In this document: positions 51,141-61,521 of the stretch, one piece after another
Layout: each line of letters begins with the position of its first letter
Position numbering within the stretch: the stretch's first letter is position 1
From: Phycisphaeraceae bacterium
GTDB lineage: Bacteria; Planctomycetota; Phycisphaerae; Phycisphaerales; Phycisphaeraceae
NCBI GenBank assembly: GCA_029260715.1
Contig: JAJDCS010000039.1
Coordinates: 154,941-218,940 of the forward strand
Reading direction: 5' to 3'
Length of the DNA: 64,000 bases
Position numbers and translations under genes: made by a program
The notes under the pieces: generated by a model
Databases searched by the model: none
Seen by the model: the letters and a program-made list of their open reading frames with translations, nothing else
What the model was told of the DNA's origin: nothing

Positions 51141-51629
51141 ACCCGCTTCGACAGTAGCGCTTTTACTGCCGCCATCCCATGAACCGGATGACGGAACTCT
51201 AAACATCGGATCGCAACGGGCCAAGCAGGTCAGCTTCGCACCGCTGCCCTTTGCTTATACCTCTGCTTCATAAGAGCCGCCACGCCGCACCGCGTGTCAC
51301 CATTAGCCGAACTGCCGGGGCCGATAACTGTTTACGGCATGACCGAACGCATCTGTACAGCCGTCAATAGCTAACCGGCTTGTCGCTTATCAAATGACCG
51401 CCTAGGTGCGTAAGGGTAAACACGTATTCTTGATGTCCATTTTGGAAAGTCAGGTCCGGCAGGGAGTTATTCTTCATCTTTCAGAATCGGCGCTTCAAGC
51501 ACTGAGACCGCCTTTCCGATTGTGGAATAGTCAGAGTTGCGTTGGAGGCAATCATTGCGTCTAGGTTGTTAGATACTAGCCTCATCTAGGTACGGCCGGG
51601 GAGCTTTCAAGTCTGATTGGAGAGCAGTA
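51141..51629. other. 489 bp gene-free region before the chemoreceptor gene
   Basis: No open frame with coding character. A GCCGATAA match to the sigma-28 -10 lies at 51320-51327 but without a -35. GGAGAGCAGTA before ATG 51630 is the ribosome-binding site. The length and mixed composition suggest a regulated leader, but no known RNA family is recognised. Confidence 0.4.
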
Positions 51630-54092
51630 ATGTCCATTAAGCAGAAATTGATTGTGTTATTGGCTATCCCACTTTCGGCCGTTATCGGCCTCGGGGGGAT
51701 TGGGATCATGAATTACGCCCGCATCTCCTATGAGATGGGCCACGTACACTCACTTGCGGAACTCGCGATCCATTTCAGTGAATTGGTCCATGAAACTCAA
51801 AAAGAACGAGGCTACACCGCTGGGTACCTCGGCAGCAAGGGTCAAGAGTTCCAAACCGAGTTGTCCGCCGAACGCAAGGAAGCAGATCATCGCATCGCGG
51901 AGCTAAACGAGTACTTAAAAGAGTTTGATGCCGATGATTTCGGTACTGAGTTCCGCTCCCGGTTCGACGCCGCCATGGCGAACCTTGGCCAGATCGCCCA
52001 GAAACGCCAGCAGGTTAGCGCGCTTAGTATCTCGGCCACTGACGCAATCGGTTTTTACACCAAGATGAACGGGCAGTTCCTCGACGCCGTCGCCAGCATC
52101 GTCACCCAGAGCAGCAACGGCACGATCAACCAACAGGTCACCGCGTACTCCAACTTCCTCAAGTCCAAGGAACGAGCGGGCGTCGAACGGGCGGTGCTGA
52201 CCAATACGTTCGCGCGCGACAACTTCGGCCCGGGCATGTACGCTAAATTTATCTCGCTGGTCACAGCCCAAGACCTATACGCAAACGAGTTTAAATTCCT
52301 GGCCGACGACGATCAGACCCGGTTTTTCGAGGACCGTATGGGCCGGCCGGTGGTGGCCGAAGTGCAGCGGATGCGAGACACCGCCTCGGCGAAGGCGAGC
52401 GAGGGTGGATTCGGCGTTGACGTCGGGCAGTGGTTCGACGCGATCACGCAGAAGATTGACCTCCTAAAGGAAGTCGAAGACAAGCTCTCGCATGACCTTG
52501 AAGCCTCCTCCGCCGCGGCCAAGGCCAGCGCCGATCACACCGATATTATCTTCATTATCATCACCGTCGCCGCTGTTGCTGTTTCCTTCGTCGGCGGCAT
52601 GCTGGTCGTCCGGTCAATCGTGAAGCCGATGAATGCGATCCTGACCCGGATTAAGGACATCGCAGAGGGTGAAGGCGACCTGACGCAGCGCGTGGACGAC
52701 AAACGCCGCGACGAGATCGGTGAGCTTGGCAAGTGGTTCAACAAATTCGTGGACAGGATCGACATGATCATCGGCGAGGTGTCGGGCGCCATGAGCGAGG
52801 TCGCGAGCGCCTCGACCGAAATCGCCGCCTCCAGCGAAGAGATGGCCAAGGGCATGACCGAGCAAAACCGTGAGATCTCGCAAGTCTCCGCCGCGGTCGA
52901 GCAGATGTCCGCCTCGGTAATCGAGGTGGCGCGCAAAAGCGGCGACGCGGCCAACAACGCCAACGAAGCCGGACGTGCCGCGGAGACCGGCGGCGAGGTG
53001 GTCGAGAAGACTATTGACGGCATGGAGGCGATCAGCGCCGCCGTCAGCGCCAGCGCCGCCAGTGTCACCGAACTGGGCAAGCGTGGCGAGCAGATCGGGC
53101 AGATCATCGACGTGATCAACGACATCGCCGATCAGACGAACCTGCTTGCGTTGAACGCGGCGATCGAAGCCGCCCGAGCCGGTGAGCACGGCAGAGGCTT
53201 CGCCGTCGTCGCCGACGAGGTGCGCAAGCTCGCCGACCGCACCACTAAAGCCACCGCCGAAGTCGCCGAGTCCATCAATGCGATCCAAGTAGAGACGTCT
53301 GGCGCCGTCGACCGCATGCACGCCGGCACCGAGGAGGTCAAGGTCGGTGTGGGGCGTGCCACCGAAGCGGGCCATAGCCTGCGTCAGATCGTCACCAGCG
53401 CCAAGGAAGTGGCTGGCATGATCCAGTCCATCGCCGCAGCAGCCGAACAGCAATCCGCCGCCAGCGAAGAAGTCAGCCGGTCCATTACCTCGATCGGCTC
53501 GATCGTGAAAGTCGCCGAGCAAGGCGCCCAGCAAGCCGCAGAAGCTGTGTCCAGCTTGGCTGAGCGGTCTAACCGCCTCCAGAACATGATCGGTCAGTTC
53601 AAAACCTCCTCCGGCGCCAAGACCGAAAACGCCAAGTGGAACCGCCCGGCAGGTGAACAAACGCGTATCCTCGTCGTAGACGACGACCCATCCATCGTCA
53701 GCCTGTTGCAAGGGCACCTCAAAGACTACGGCCAGTGCACCACGGCATCGAACGGCAGCAGCGCGGTCTCCGCGTTCCGTGGGTTGCTCGACCAGGACAA
53801 GTGCTTCGACCTGGTGTGTCTGGATATCAAGATGCCCGGTATGGACGGCCTGGAAGCACTCAACAAGATACGGGAACTGGAAAAATCTTACGGCGTGAGC
53901 TTCCGCCAGCACAGCAGGGTGCTGATGGTCACCGCGTTGGACACGCCCCAGGACAAACTCAAGGCGTTCAAGGACGCTTGCGACGGGTACCTGACCAAGC
54001 CGTTCGACAAGGGCCAGGTCGAACGCGCGGTCGAAACGGTGGGCATCCGCAAGCAAGGCCAAGCGACAGTCGAGCTGGCCAAAGCCGCGTGA
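51630..54092 (+). CDS. Methyl-accepting chemotaxis protein with NIT-type sensor and C-terminal receiver
   Basis: 820 residues. Domain order: TM1 ([19 protein letters not shown]); a periplasmic helical sensor of the nitrate/nitrite-sensing type ([35 protein letters not shown]); TM2 ([19 protein letters not shown]); HAMP; and a methyl-accepting domain with the conserved tip [20 protein letters not shown]. Fused to the end is a receiver domain ([35 protein letters not shown]) with all phosphorylation residues. Chemoreceptors normally pass signals to CheA/CheY; a built-in receiver is rare and suggests feedback or adaptation by phosphorylation. No che genes are nearby. Confidence 0.88.
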   Translation: MSIKQKLIVLLAIPLSAVIGLGGIGIMNYARISYEMGHVHSLAELAIHFSELVHETQKERGYTAGYLGSKGQEFQTELSAERKEADHRIAELNEYLKEFDADDFGTEFRSRFDAAMANLGQIAQKRQQVSALSISATDAIGFYTKMNGQFLDAVASIVTQSSNGTINQQVTAYSNFLKSKERAGVERAVLTNTFARDNFGPGMYAKFISLVTAQDLYANEFKFLADDDQTRFFEDRMGRPVVAEVQRMRDTASAKASEGGFGVDVGQWFDAITQKIDLLKEVEDKLSHDLEASSAAAKASADHTDIIFIIITVAAVAVSFVGGMLVVRSIVKPMNAILTRIKDIAEGEGDLTQRVDDKRRDEIGELGKWFNKFVDRIDMIIGEVSGAMSEVASASTEIAASSEEMAKGMTEQNREISQVSAAVEQMSASVIEVARKSGDAANNANEAGRAAETGGEVVEKTIDGMEAISAAVSASAASVTELGKRGEQIGQIIDVINDIADQTNLLALNAAIEAARAGEHGRGFAVVADEVRKLADRTTKATAEVAESINAIQVETSGAVDRMHAGTEEVKVGVGRATEAGHSLRQIVTSAKEVAGMIQSIAAAAEQQSAASEEVSRSITSIGSIVKVAEQGAQQAAEAVSSLAERSNRLQNMIGQFKTSSGAKTENAKWNRPAGEQTRILVVDDDPSIVSLLQGHLKDYGQCTTASNGSSAVSAFRGLLDQDKCFDLVCLDIKMPGMDGLEALNKIRELEKSYGVSFRQHSRVLMVTALDTPQDKLKAFKDACDGYLTKPFDKGQVERAVETVGIRKQGQATVELAKAA

Positions 54093-54135
54093 GCGGTGCT
54101 CGGGCTTCATTCCTGGGTGAAAGTTTTTGGAACGG

Positions 54136-54537
54136 CTATACGCCTGACGCGGCGCTGGACATCTGGATATACCGCGTGCGCAGCTCGTAGACCGTTGAGG
54201 AGAGCATCTTCTCTTCGTCCGGGGTCAGATTGCCCTTGGTCTTTTCTTCCAACACGGTGAGCATGTCAATGTGGTGGCGGGCCAGGTCCAGGTGCTGGAC
54301 CCGTTGACCGGTGCGTGGGTCGGGGATGGCGCCCAGGGCGAACAGGGCCTGCATGGCCATCGTGCTGACCAGGGATTCAAAGCTGGCTGGCGGCATCTCA
54401 CCCGGTGCGCCCTTGCCGGCGCCCGCGTCCCCCGCAGTGGCTTGGGTTTGCTTGGTAAGCTTCTCTTTCTCAGCCTGGGCCTGGGCTTTCCAGTCGCTGT
54501 CGATGTGAATCTTGGGGGTCTCGTTCTGGTCTGACAT
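54136..54537 (-). CDS. DUF1844 protein
   Basis: 133 residues. A charged N-terminal part (KIHIDSDWKAQAQAEKEKL) and linker lead to the DUF1844 core: FESLVSTMAMQALFALGAIP, DLARHHIDMLTVLEEKTKGN and LTPDEEKMLSSTVYELRTRY. The family is widespread in Planctomycetota and Acidobacteria; its function is unknown. It is convergent with the chemoreceptor gene (43 bp gap). A GGAGACACC-type site is before the ATG. Confidence 0.85.
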   Translation of the reverse strand: MSDQNETPKIHIDSDWKAQAQAEKEKLTKQTQATAGDAGAGKGAPGEMPPASFESLVSTMAMQALFALGAIPDPRTGQRVQHLDLARHHIDMLTVLEEKTKGNLTPDEEKMLSSTVYELRTRYIQMSSAASGV

Positions 54538-54665
54538 GGTGTCTCCAAAGAGGGTGTTGAAGCCTGCGGGTTGGTGCCGGCTGATATCAAACGGGGTCTA
54601 ATACGGTTATAGGATGAGTATAGGGCTGTCCCGTTCGCCGGGCTACTTTTCCACGCCCGCGAGGG

Positions 54666-54815
54666 TTATTCCTTGTCGCGTGTGTCGATGTCGGCTTGGC
54701 TATGGATCTTGTGTGTGGCTTGGGGGTCGCTCATGACGCGGTAGACGCACCACGCCAGCAAGGCCGTCATCCCGCCGGCTGACAGAGTCATGACTACCCA
54801 CCCGCCCAGGGTCAT
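54666..54815 (-). CDS. 49-residue membrane protein, likely small subunit of the symporter
   Basis: MTLGGWVVMTLSAGGMTALL begins the protein: one membrane helix, then a polar tail (SQADIDTRDKE). Its ATG overlaps the TGA of the NSS symporter as ATGA, and a perfect AGGAGGTG, eight bases upstream, is embedded in the last codons of that gene. This is translational coupling. In Corynebacterium the symporter MetP needs a similarly placed small protein, MetS. By position and form this is the counterpart; no close sequence match is claimed. Confidence 0.75.
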   Translation of the reverse strand: MTLGGWVVMTLSAGGMTALLAWCVYRVMSDPQATHKIHSQADIDTRDKE

Positions 54816-56401
54816 ATGCGCACCTCCTGCTGGGCCTGCTCGGCGCGTTCCCACCGCTTGACCGATTGGGCGATCAACAGCACGAACAACAGGACCACCA
54901 CGCCGATGAACCCGACCGACATGGCCACAACGGGTGAGCTTCGGATGCCCTCGATGCGGTCGCCGGCGTTCTGGTACACCCACGCCGCAAAGATCGTCAG
55001 CAGATACACCGGCGCGACGTACTTGATCACATACTTCACCACGCGCGGCACGCAGATCTCGGCGCAGTGGTCGATCTCCTCCATGCCGCGATCCGCGCCC
55101 ATCACCCAGCCGAATAGGATCACCTGTATCGTCGCCAAGATATAGATGCAGAACGTGCCGACCCAGAAGTCGATCGTGTCCAACGCCATAAAATTTTTAG
55201 AAAAATAAACCACAAAGCCGGTGCCCATCAGCGTGACAAACCCCAGCAGGGACACCGACGCGCGCCGTCCCAACCCCAGCCCCTCTTCTAGTAACGCGAT
55301 TGCCGGCTGGAGCATCGACAGCGAACTGGTCACCGCGGCTAAAAACAACAAAAAGAAAAACAGGAAACCAAAAAACTGTCCCAGCGGCATGTGCTCGAAG
55401 ACCAACGGCAGCGTGACAAACCCCAGGCCGAACGTGCCGGGCGGGTTCTGGGCGACGCTGGGTCCCAAAAAAACCACCGCCGCGGGGATGGTGATCATCC
55501 CCCCAAGCACCACCTCGCAGAACCCGTTGCCCGATGCGGCTGTCACCGAAGACAGCGCGACATCGTCATCGGGTCTTAGGTAGCTGGCATAGGTAATCAT
55601 GACGCCAAACCCCACCGACAAGCTAAAAAAGATCTGCCCCGCTGCGTCTAGCCATATCTGCGAATTCTGCAATGATTCCCAGAGCGACTTGGTAGGCGTG
55701 TTAGGGTTCCACATGTACCCCAGGCCGTTGAGTAAGCTCTGGTCGGGCTTGGTGGGGTCGGGCGTGCCCAGCGTTAAGACACGGACCAGCACGATCACCG
55801 CGCAGACCACCAACGCCGGCATCGCCCACTTGCAGAACCACTCGATCCCCTTGTTGATCCCGCGGTAGATCAGCACGAAGTTCAACACGAAACAGATCGC
55901 CAACGCCCACAACGCCGTGTCTTGGGGGCGCTCGAAGATGGCCCCGTCTTGCGAGGCACCCACGTATGACTCGAAAAAAGCCCCGTACTGAGCCGAGTCT
56001 TTGCCAAGCATCATTTCCCCGGTCAGGTACCGCCAGGCGTACCCCAAGCACCACGCCTCGATAAAAACGTAGTACATGTAAATCATTACGGGGATCAACA
56101 CCCCCAGCACACCCGCGTAAGGCGCCGCCCGGTTACTCCATATCGTGCGGAAGATGCCGGGCGTGGAGTTGAACCCGCGTGTGCCGCCGTAGCGACCCAT
56201 CGCCCACTCCGTCCACGCGATCGGCAGCCCCAGCAACACGAACGCCACCGCGTAGGGGATCATGAACGCCCCGCCGTCGTACTTGGCCGCCAGCCCGGGG
56301 AACCGTAAAAAATTGCCAAGCCCCACGGCGCTGCCCGTGACCGCTAGGATCACGCCAACCCGCGTGCCCCATCTTTCTTTGGACGGGCTTTGGTGGGTCA
56401 T
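54812..56401 (-). CDS. Neurotransmitter:sodium symporter (NSS) family transporter
   Basis: About 529 residues, LeuT-type fold with 12 membrane helices. The first helix carries the family signature TGSAVGLGNFLRFPGLAAKYDGGAF (residues 20-44) with the unwound GLGNFLRFP sodium/substrate site. Helix 6 region SVGFGVMITYASYL and helix 8 LFFLLFLAAVTSSLS follow. Takes up an amino acid with sodium; the substrate cannot be read from sequence. The upstream extension to 56470 is not needed: MTHQSPSKERWGTR starts at 56401. Its end overlaps the small-subunit gene by ATGA. Confidence 0.92.
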   Translation of the reverse strand: MTHQSPSKERWGTRVGVILAVTGSAVGLGNFLRFPGLAAKYDGGAFMIPYAVAFVLLGLPIAWTEWAMGRYGGTRGFNSTPGIFRTIWSNRAAPYAGVLGVLIPVMIYMYYVFIEAWCLGYAWRYLTGEMMLGKDSAQYGAFFESYVGASQDGAIFERPQDTALWALAICFVLNFVLIYRGINKGIEWFCKWAMPALVVCAVIVLVRVLTLGTPDPTKPDQSLLNGLGYMWNPNTPTKSLWESLQNSQIWLDAAGQIFFSLSVGFGVMITYASYLRPDDDVALSSVTAASGNGFCEVVLGGMITIPAAVVFLGPSVAQNPPGTFGLGFVTLPLVFEHMPLGQFFGFLFFFLLFLAAVTSSLSMLQPAIALLEEGLGLGRRASVSLLGFVTLMGTGFVVYFSKNFMALDTIDFWVGTFCIYILATIQVILFGWVMGADRGMEEIDHCAEICVPRVVKYVIKYVAPVYLLTIFAAWVYQNAGDRIEGIRSSPVVAMSVGFIGVVVLLFVLLIAQSVKRWERAEQAQQEVRI

Positions 56402-56586
56402 GTGTCTTACAGACTCCCAACGAGGTTGGCGTGTCCGTTTCGGGGTTGGTGTTGCACAGCGATCAGGCAATAGATCCAGTGGCCATCAGCCTTTACCACC
56501 ATACCCACCCACCGCTGAAAGGCAAACACGCTCATGTGTGATATATATAGTCCGCGATATGTATCATTTTACCGATAAGAACCCCC

Positions 56587-57273
56587 ATGGCTGATACACC
56601 GCCCCATTCACAACACGCCCCTCAAGACTCGTCAGACACACCGCCTTCCGAAGAGCTAGCCGCCGCAGAGGCTGCGGTCGGCCCGGTCTCTCGCTGGGCG
56701 ATCCACCGACACATGTACGACTGGGTCTTGTCCTTCGCCCACCACAAGCACTCGACCACCGCGCTGTTCGGGCTGAGCTTCGCCGAATCCAGCTTCTTCC
56801 CGATCCCGCCCGACGTGCTGCTGGGGCCGTTGTGCCTGGGCCACCGCAACAAAGCCATGTGGTTCGCCACGGTCACGACCGTGGCCAGTGTGCTGGGGGC
56901 GTTCTTGGGATACGTGATCGGGTACGGGTTGATCGACCTGGCACTGCTGATCCCGGGCATCACACAAGACAAGATCGATTGGCTGGCCGGTGAGTTCGAC
57001 GAACGCGGGCAGTTGTACGTGTTTGTGGCTGCACTGACTCCGATCCCCTTCAAACTGCTGACCATCACAGCCGGGTTCGCGAAGATGAACCTGCTGATCT
57101 TCGCGTTGGCGTGTCTAGTTGGCCGCGCGATACGGTTCTATGGAGTGGCGGGTGTGTTCTGGTGGATCGGCCCCAAGGCCATGCCGTTCATTGACAAATA
57201 CTTCAACCTGCTGTGCGTGGTGTTCGTGGCTCTTTTGGTCGGCGGATTCGCGGTGTTGAAGCTGATGCACTGA
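56587..57273 (+). CDS. VTT-domain (DedA/YqaA-type) membrane protein
   Basis: 228 residues. A polar N-terminus of about 50 residues is followed by helices: LFGLSFAESSFFPIPPDVLL with the re-entrant loop FFPIPPD, then a glycine-rich VASVLGAFLGYVIGYGLI and VAALTPIPFKLLTITAGF. This fits the YqaA branch of the DedA/VTT superfamily, where members act as lipid scramblases/transporters or affect membrane potential. Transport substrate unknown. It is divergent from the symporter. Confidence 0.88.
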   Translation: MADTPPHSQHAPQDSSDTPPSEELAAAEAAVGPVSRWAIHRHMYDWVLSFAHHKHSTTALFGLSFAESSFFPIPPDVLLGPLCLGHRNKAMWFATVTTVASVLGAFLGYVIGYGLIDLALLIPGITQDKIDWLAGEFDERGQLYVFVAALTPIPFKLLTITAGFAKMNLLIFALACLVGRAIRFYGVAGVFWWIGPKAMPFIDKYFNLLCVVFVALLVGGFAVLKLMH

Positions 57274-57311
57274 TGTAGCGTTAGCGTACTGGGACACACG
57301 CAGCCCCGAGT

Positions 57312-57998
57312 CTAACTCCACAGGTCGCCCGCCTCTTCACTGTCACTCATCACCCGCTGCAGCGCCGACTGGATCGTGTCCGAATCAAACCCGCGCCTAG
57401 CCAGCGCACCCCACAGCCGACGCTTGCGCGCGAACGCGTCTAGCCGGGGCGCCATGGTCTTGAGTTTCTGCCGCGCCAGACTAGCCGCTTGATCCACCGC
57501 CTGGTCGGCCTGCGGCTTGGCTTCCTCAACCAAACGGTCGGCCAGGGCCAGCGACAGCCCGTGTTGAAGCAGCTTGGCACGAAGCAGGCGACTCCCCGCA
57601 GGCTTGCGTGCAACAGTGGTGCGGATCAGCGCCTCGCCGTAGGCGCGGTCGTCCAGCAAGCCCGTTTCAGTCAACCGCTCGATCACCCGCGCAACCACAT
57701 CGTCTTCATACTTCAATTGCCTTAGTTTCCCCGTGAGCTTGTGCGTGGTGTACGGGCGTTGGCTAAGACGCGTCAACGCAGCCCTGTGGGCCTTCTCATA
57801 CACTGCCGCGTGCTGCACCTTGTCCCGCGTGGCATCGTCCCACCGCTGCCCCACCGCAAGACCCAGCCGGCTAACACTGTCCCCCGCAAGCGTGGCCTCG
57901 GCCTTACCGTTCACAAAAACCGTCGCCAGCAACGGGTTCTGCCGTTTCCGAGTAATCGCGGTGATCCGCGAAACGTTCCGCTCTTGAACAGAAGACAT
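57312..57998 (-). CDS. recX: Regulatory protein RecX
   Basis: Inhibits or tunes RecA filaments. Helical triplet repeats are visible: AALTRLSQRPYTTHKLTGKL then LTETGLLDDRAYGEALI, AGSRLLRAKLLQHGL and ARKRRLWGALARRGFDSD. About 228 residues, longer than E. coli RecX (166). An ATG at 58046 is in frame, but MSSVQERNVSR at 57998 is the more usual start. recA is not adjacent. It is convergent with the VTT gene. Confidence 0.88.
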   Translation of the reverse strand: MSSVQERNVSRITAITRKRQNPLLATVFVNGKAEATLAGDSVSRLGLAVGQRWDDATRDKVQHAAVYEKAHRAALTRLSQRPYTTHKLTGKLRQLKYEDDVVARVIERLTETGLLDDRAYGEALIRTTVARKPAGSRLLRAKLLQHGLSLALADRLVEEAKPQADQAVDQAASLARQKLKTMAPRLDAFARKRRLWGALARRGFDSDTIQSALQRVMSDSEEAGDLWS

Positions 57999-58077
57999 CG
58001 CAATATCATACCCCACCGGCAAGAAACCAAACCCCACGTTGTTCACCCGTCCGTCACAAGGTAAAATCCTTTAGACT

Positions 58078-58163
58078 TCGCTAGGGGTGCCCCGCGTGTA
58101 TCACGGGGCTGAGATCACACCCTGGAACCTGATCCGGCTAACACCGGCGTAGGAAAGCGCATG
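58078..58163 (+). ncRNA. TPP riboswitch (THI element)
   Basis: Contains the conserved thi-box elements in order: GGGGTGCCCCGC at the 5' side, GGCTGAGAT (58107-58115), ACCCTGGAACCTGATC (58119-58134) and CCGGCGTAGGAAAGCG (58145-58160). Binds thiamine pyrophosphate and represses the thiC downstream. About 170 bp of leader separate it from the thiC start, with a SRDREGA repeat inside. No terminator with a clear T-run is visible, so control may be by translation or Rho. Confidence 0.95.
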
Positions 58164-58201
58164 CACACGTTGCCCGACTTATTTACACAAAAACCACCCA
58201 C

Positions 58202-58230
58202 CACGAGCCGCGACCGTCAGGGAGCGGTCC
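58202..58230 (+). repeat. SRDREGA intergenic repeat, copy 6
   Basis: CACGAGCCGCGACCGTCAGG then GAGCGGTCC, within the thiC leader between the riboswitch and the start codon. Confidence 0.85.
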
Positions 58231-58334
58231 TCAATATATCTCCGCACGCAATATCGAATCACACAAACCCCGCATGCCGCGGTGTTCAAGCTCACGCCTA
58301 ACCGTGCGCCCACACACCCGCAAAGGACTCCGCC

Positions 58335-60146
58335 ATGATCAAACCAAACCCACCCAGCAAAAGAGCCGACCCCAGCTACACCCTGCCGCCACTAGGGCAC
58401 AACCCGTCATCGACTAACCAAGGCACCACGCCAGGCAGCTTTGCCAACCCGTCGCGCATCGCGGCTGATTCGGCTGGGGCGCTCACGTTCAGCTCGCCCG
58501 ACACACCCGGCATGCCCGCACCGTCAAGCAAAACCGCCTGGGACTTCATGCCCCCCGACTGGCGTCTAGAAGACGGGCGGTGGACGCCGCCCCAAGGGTT
58601 TGAGCCATCAACCCAACTCGACTACGCGCGGCTTGGCATGATCACCCCACAGATGCAGCGCGTCGCCCAACGCGAGCCGCACCTGACCGCCGAACAGGTA
58701 CGCGATGAGGTCGCCGCGGGACGCATGGTCATCCCCGCCAGTCACGCGCACCTGGGCTACAACCTCGACCCCATGTGCATCGGGCGCGCTAGCAAGACCA
58801 AGGTCAACGCCAACATGGGCGCCTCGCCCGTCTCCAGCAGCACGGATGAAGAAGTGCAAAAACTCAAGTGGGCGGAGCGCTGGGGCGCCGACACCGTTAT
58901 GGACCTGTCCACCGGCGGCGACCTGGACGCCTGCCGCGAGGCCATCATCCGCCACAGCACGGTGCCGATCGGCACCGTGCCCATCTACTCCATGATCATC
59001 GGCCGACGCATCGAAGACCTCGATGAGCGGATTATCCTGGACACGCTCGAACACCAAGCCAAACAGGGCGTGGACTACTTCACCATCCACGCGGGCGTGA
59101 AGCGCGAGCACTTGCCGTTCGTCAAGAACCGCCTGATCGGTATCGTCAGCCGCGGCGGGTCGCTGCTAGCTAAGTGGATGCTTACCCACAATAAGCAGAA
59201 TCCCATGTACGACTTGTGGGACGACATCTGCCTAATCATGCGTCAACACGACGTGACGTTCAGCATCGGCGACGGCCTGCGCCCCGGCGGCCTGGCTGAC
59301 GCGACGGACGAAGCACAACTCGCGGAGCTAACCACACTGGGCGAACTCACCGAACGTGCCTGGCGTCACGGCGTGCAGGTCATGGTCGAAGGGCCCGGCC
59401 ACGTGCCGTTCGATCAGATTGAGTACAACATGAAGCTACAGCGTCGCCTCTGCCACGGCGCGCCGTTCTACGTGCTGGGGCCGCTGGTCACGGACATTTT
59501 CCCCGGCTACGACCACATCACTTCTTGCATCGGCGCGACGGCCGCGGGCTACCATGGCGCGGCTATGTTGTGCTACGTCACCCCCAAAGAGCACCTTGGC
59601 CTACCCAAGCGAGACGACGTGAAGCAGGGCTGCATCGCCTACAAGATCGCCGCCCACGCCGCAGACGTCGCCCTGGGCATCCCCGCCACCCGCGACCGCG
59701 ACGACGAACTGACCAAAGCGCGCGCCGCGCTGAACTGGGAGAAGCACTTCGACCTGTCTTTCGACCCCGACACCGCGCGTGCCTACCACGACGAGGACTT
59801 GGACGTGGACACCGACTTCTGCGCCATGTGCGGCCACGACTGGTGCTCCGTGCGCATCAGCAAGGAGATCACTGAGTTTTTATCCGGCTCAGACAGCCAA
59901 TACGCCTGGGACAAGCCCAAAGTCAGCGCCGCGCTCTCGCCCGAGCAACGGGAGATCCTAGAAAAACGCGGCGTGCTCAGCCCCGAGCAAGTCCACGCGC
60001 TAGCCAGCAAAACGAAAACCGGCATGGGTGCCACCCACAAAGAAAAAGCCGCCTGCCACAGCGACTACGTGGACGACGACGACGCCCAACGCATCCAACG
60101 CGAGAAACTCGTGCAGGTCAACACCGAGCCGGTCAAGCAAAGATGA
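58335..60146 (+). CDS. thiC: Phosphomethylpyrimidine synthase ThiC
   Basis: Radical-SAM enzyme converting aminoimidazole ribotide into HMP-phosphate for thiamine; it releases 5'-deoxyadenosine. 603 residues. The core has [34 protein letters not shown] and [11 protein letters not shown]. The C-terminal cluster motif [10 protein letters not shown] (CxxCxxxxC) binds the 4Fe-4S centre. The N-terminus (residues 1-75) is the usual ThiC-associated domain, shortened. Controlled by the TPP riboswitch upstream. Repeats flank the gene on both sides. Confidence 0.96.
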   Translation: MIKPNPPSKRADPSYTLPPLGHNPSSTNQGTTPGSFANPSRIAADSAGALTFSSPDTPGMPAPSSKTAWDFMPPDWRLEDGRWTPPQGFEPSTQLDYARLGMITPQMQRVAQREPHLTAEQVRDEVAAGRMVIPASHAHLGYNLDPMCIGRASKTKVNANMGASPVSSSTDEEVQKLKWAERWGADTVMDLSTGGDLDACREAIIRHSTVPIGTVPIYSMIIGRRIEDLDERIILDTLEHQAKQGVDYFTIHAGVKREHLPFVKNRLIGIVSRGGSLLAKWMLTHNKQNPMYDLWDDICLIMRQHDVTFSIGDGLRPGGLADATDEAQLAELTTLGELTERAWRHGVQVMVEGPGHVPFDQIEYNMKLQRRLCHGAPFYVLGPLVTDIFPGYDHITSCIGATAAGYHGAAMLCYVTPKEHLGLPKRDDVKQGCIAYKIAAHAADVALGIPATRDRDDELTKARAALNWEKHFDLSFDPDTARAYHDEDLDVDTDFCAMCGHDWCSVRISKEITEFLSGSDSQYAWDKPKVSAALSPEQREILEKRGVLSPEQVHALASKTKTGMGATHKEKAACHSDYVDDDDAQRIQREKLVQVNTEPVKQR

Positions 60147-60157
60147 TATGGATACCC

Positions 60158-60190
60158 GCTACGAGCCGCGACCGTGAGGGAGCGGTCTCC
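60158..60190 (+). repeat. SRDREGA intergenic repeat, copy 7
   Basis: CTACGAGCCGCGACCGTGAG then GGAGCGGTCTCC, 12 bp after the thiC stop. Confidence 0.88.
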
Positions 60191-60345
60191 GGGCGCCAAC
60201 GCAAGGGGCTTCAGCCGTGGCATACTGCCACAACATCACTTGTGTACGACCATACATAATGTCCGTGAGAGAGTGGTACTCTTTGGTGCGTACTGTTCAT
60301 TTATTAAACTGAATCCGTACAACACCCTCTACAAGATCAACCGCC

Positions 60346-61509
60346 ATGCTCGTCGACGGCCAACACTACCGCACCATCTGGGAACACCCCACCCCCGGAA
60401 GACCCAACACTTCCAGAGGCGGGGGCGACACTTCCGGGGGACCCGATACCATCCGGATCATCGACCAGCGCCACCTGCCGTTTGAGTTCGTCATCGAAGA
60501 CTTGAAGACGGTTGAGGATTTCGCCCGCGCCATCACCGACATGCACGTGCGCGGCGCCGGTCTGATCGGCGCCGCTGCCGGGTACGGCATGTACATCGCC
60601 GCCCTGCTACCGGAAGCTACCAACATCGCCGCTTTTGACGCTGCTATCGAACTAGCCGCCAAGCAACTCACCGCCACCCGCCCCACCGCCGTTAACCTTA
60701 CTCACGCCGTCGATCGCCAACTCGCCGCCATCACCGCTGCGGCATCGGTCCAACAAAAACGCCAAGCAGCCCTTCACACCGCCCGCGCCATCGCCGACGA
60801 AGACGCCGCAGCCTGCAGCGCCATCGGCAATCATGGCCTGCCATTAATCAAAAAAATCAGCGAACGTAAACCGGGTCAACCAGTCAACGTCCTAACCCAC
60901 TGCAACGCCGGTTGGTTGGCCTTCGTCGACCACGGCACCGCCACCTCTCCCATCTACGCAGCGCACGACGCGGGCATCCCCGTCCACGTCTGGGTCGACG
61001 AAACACGCCCCCGCAACCAGGGCGCCTCGCTCACCGCTTGGGAGCTAGCCAACCACGGCGTGCCGCACACCGTCATCGCCGACAACACCGGCGGCCACCT
61101 CATGCAGCACGGCATGGTCGACCTGGCCATCGTCGGAAGCGACCGCACCACGCGCGCCGGCGACGTGGCTAACAAAATCGGCACGTACCTCAAAGCCCTC
61201 GCCGCACACGATAACAACGTGCCCTTCTACGTTGCGCTGCCATCGTCCACCATCGACTGGTCTATCACCGACGGCCTGGCCGACATTCCCATCGAACAGC
61301 GCCACCCTGACGAGGTCCGCTTCATCCAAGGCGCCGCAAACGGCAAAATGGAAACAGTCCTGCTCACCCCCCCGGATTCCCCGGCTGCCAACTACGCCTT
61401 CGACGTCACCCCCGCCCGCCTCGTCACCGCCCTGATCACCGAACGCGGCCTCTGCCCGCCACGCGAAGACAAAATCCTCGAACTATTCCCTGAGCGCCGC
61501 CAGCGCTAA
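60346..61509 (+). CDS. mtnA: S-methyl-5-thioribose-1-phosphate isomerase family protein
   Basis: Isomerises 5-methylthioribose 1-phosphate (or 5-deoxyribose 1-phosphate in relatives) to the ketose. Both catalytic residues are present: C186 in LTHCNAGWLAFV and D266 in VGSDRTTRAGDVANKIGT. RGAGLIGAAAGYG replaces the usual RGAPAIG. An odd insertion of about 20 glycine/proline-rich residues (residues 16-34, PGRPNTSRGGGDTSGG) splits the first strand. 387 residues. The aldolase/dehydrogenase gene begins 12 bp after its stop, so the two are probably one operon. Confidence 0.88.
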   Translation: MLVDGQHYRTIWEHPTPGRPNTSRGGGDTSGGPDTIRIIDQRHLPFEFVIEDLKTVEDFARAITDMHVRGAGLIGAAAGYGMYIAALLPEATNIAAFDAAIELAAKQLTATRPTAVNLTHAVDRQLAAITAAASVQQKRQAALHTARAIADEDAAACSAIGNHGLPLIKKISERKPGQPVNVLTHCNAGWLAFVDHGTATSPIYAAHDAGIPVHVWVDETRPRNQGASLTAWELANHGVPHTVIADNTGGHLMQHGMVDLAIVGSDRTTRAGDVANKIGTYLKALAAHDNNVPFYVALPSSTIDWSITDGLADIPIEQRHPDEVRFIQGAANGKMETVLLTPPDSPAANYAFDVTPARLVTALITERGLCPPREDKILELFPERRQR

Positions 61510-61521
61510 CAAGGCCCCGAA

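Noticed and set aside
51320..51327. Sigma-28-type -10 box GCCGATAA upstream of the chemoreceptor
   Set aside because: No TAAA -35 at the right distance and 300 bp from the start codon; likely chance.
52614..54110. 498-residue open frame on the minus strand
   Set aside because: Antisense to the chemoreceptor; composition is a codon shadow of high-GC DNA.
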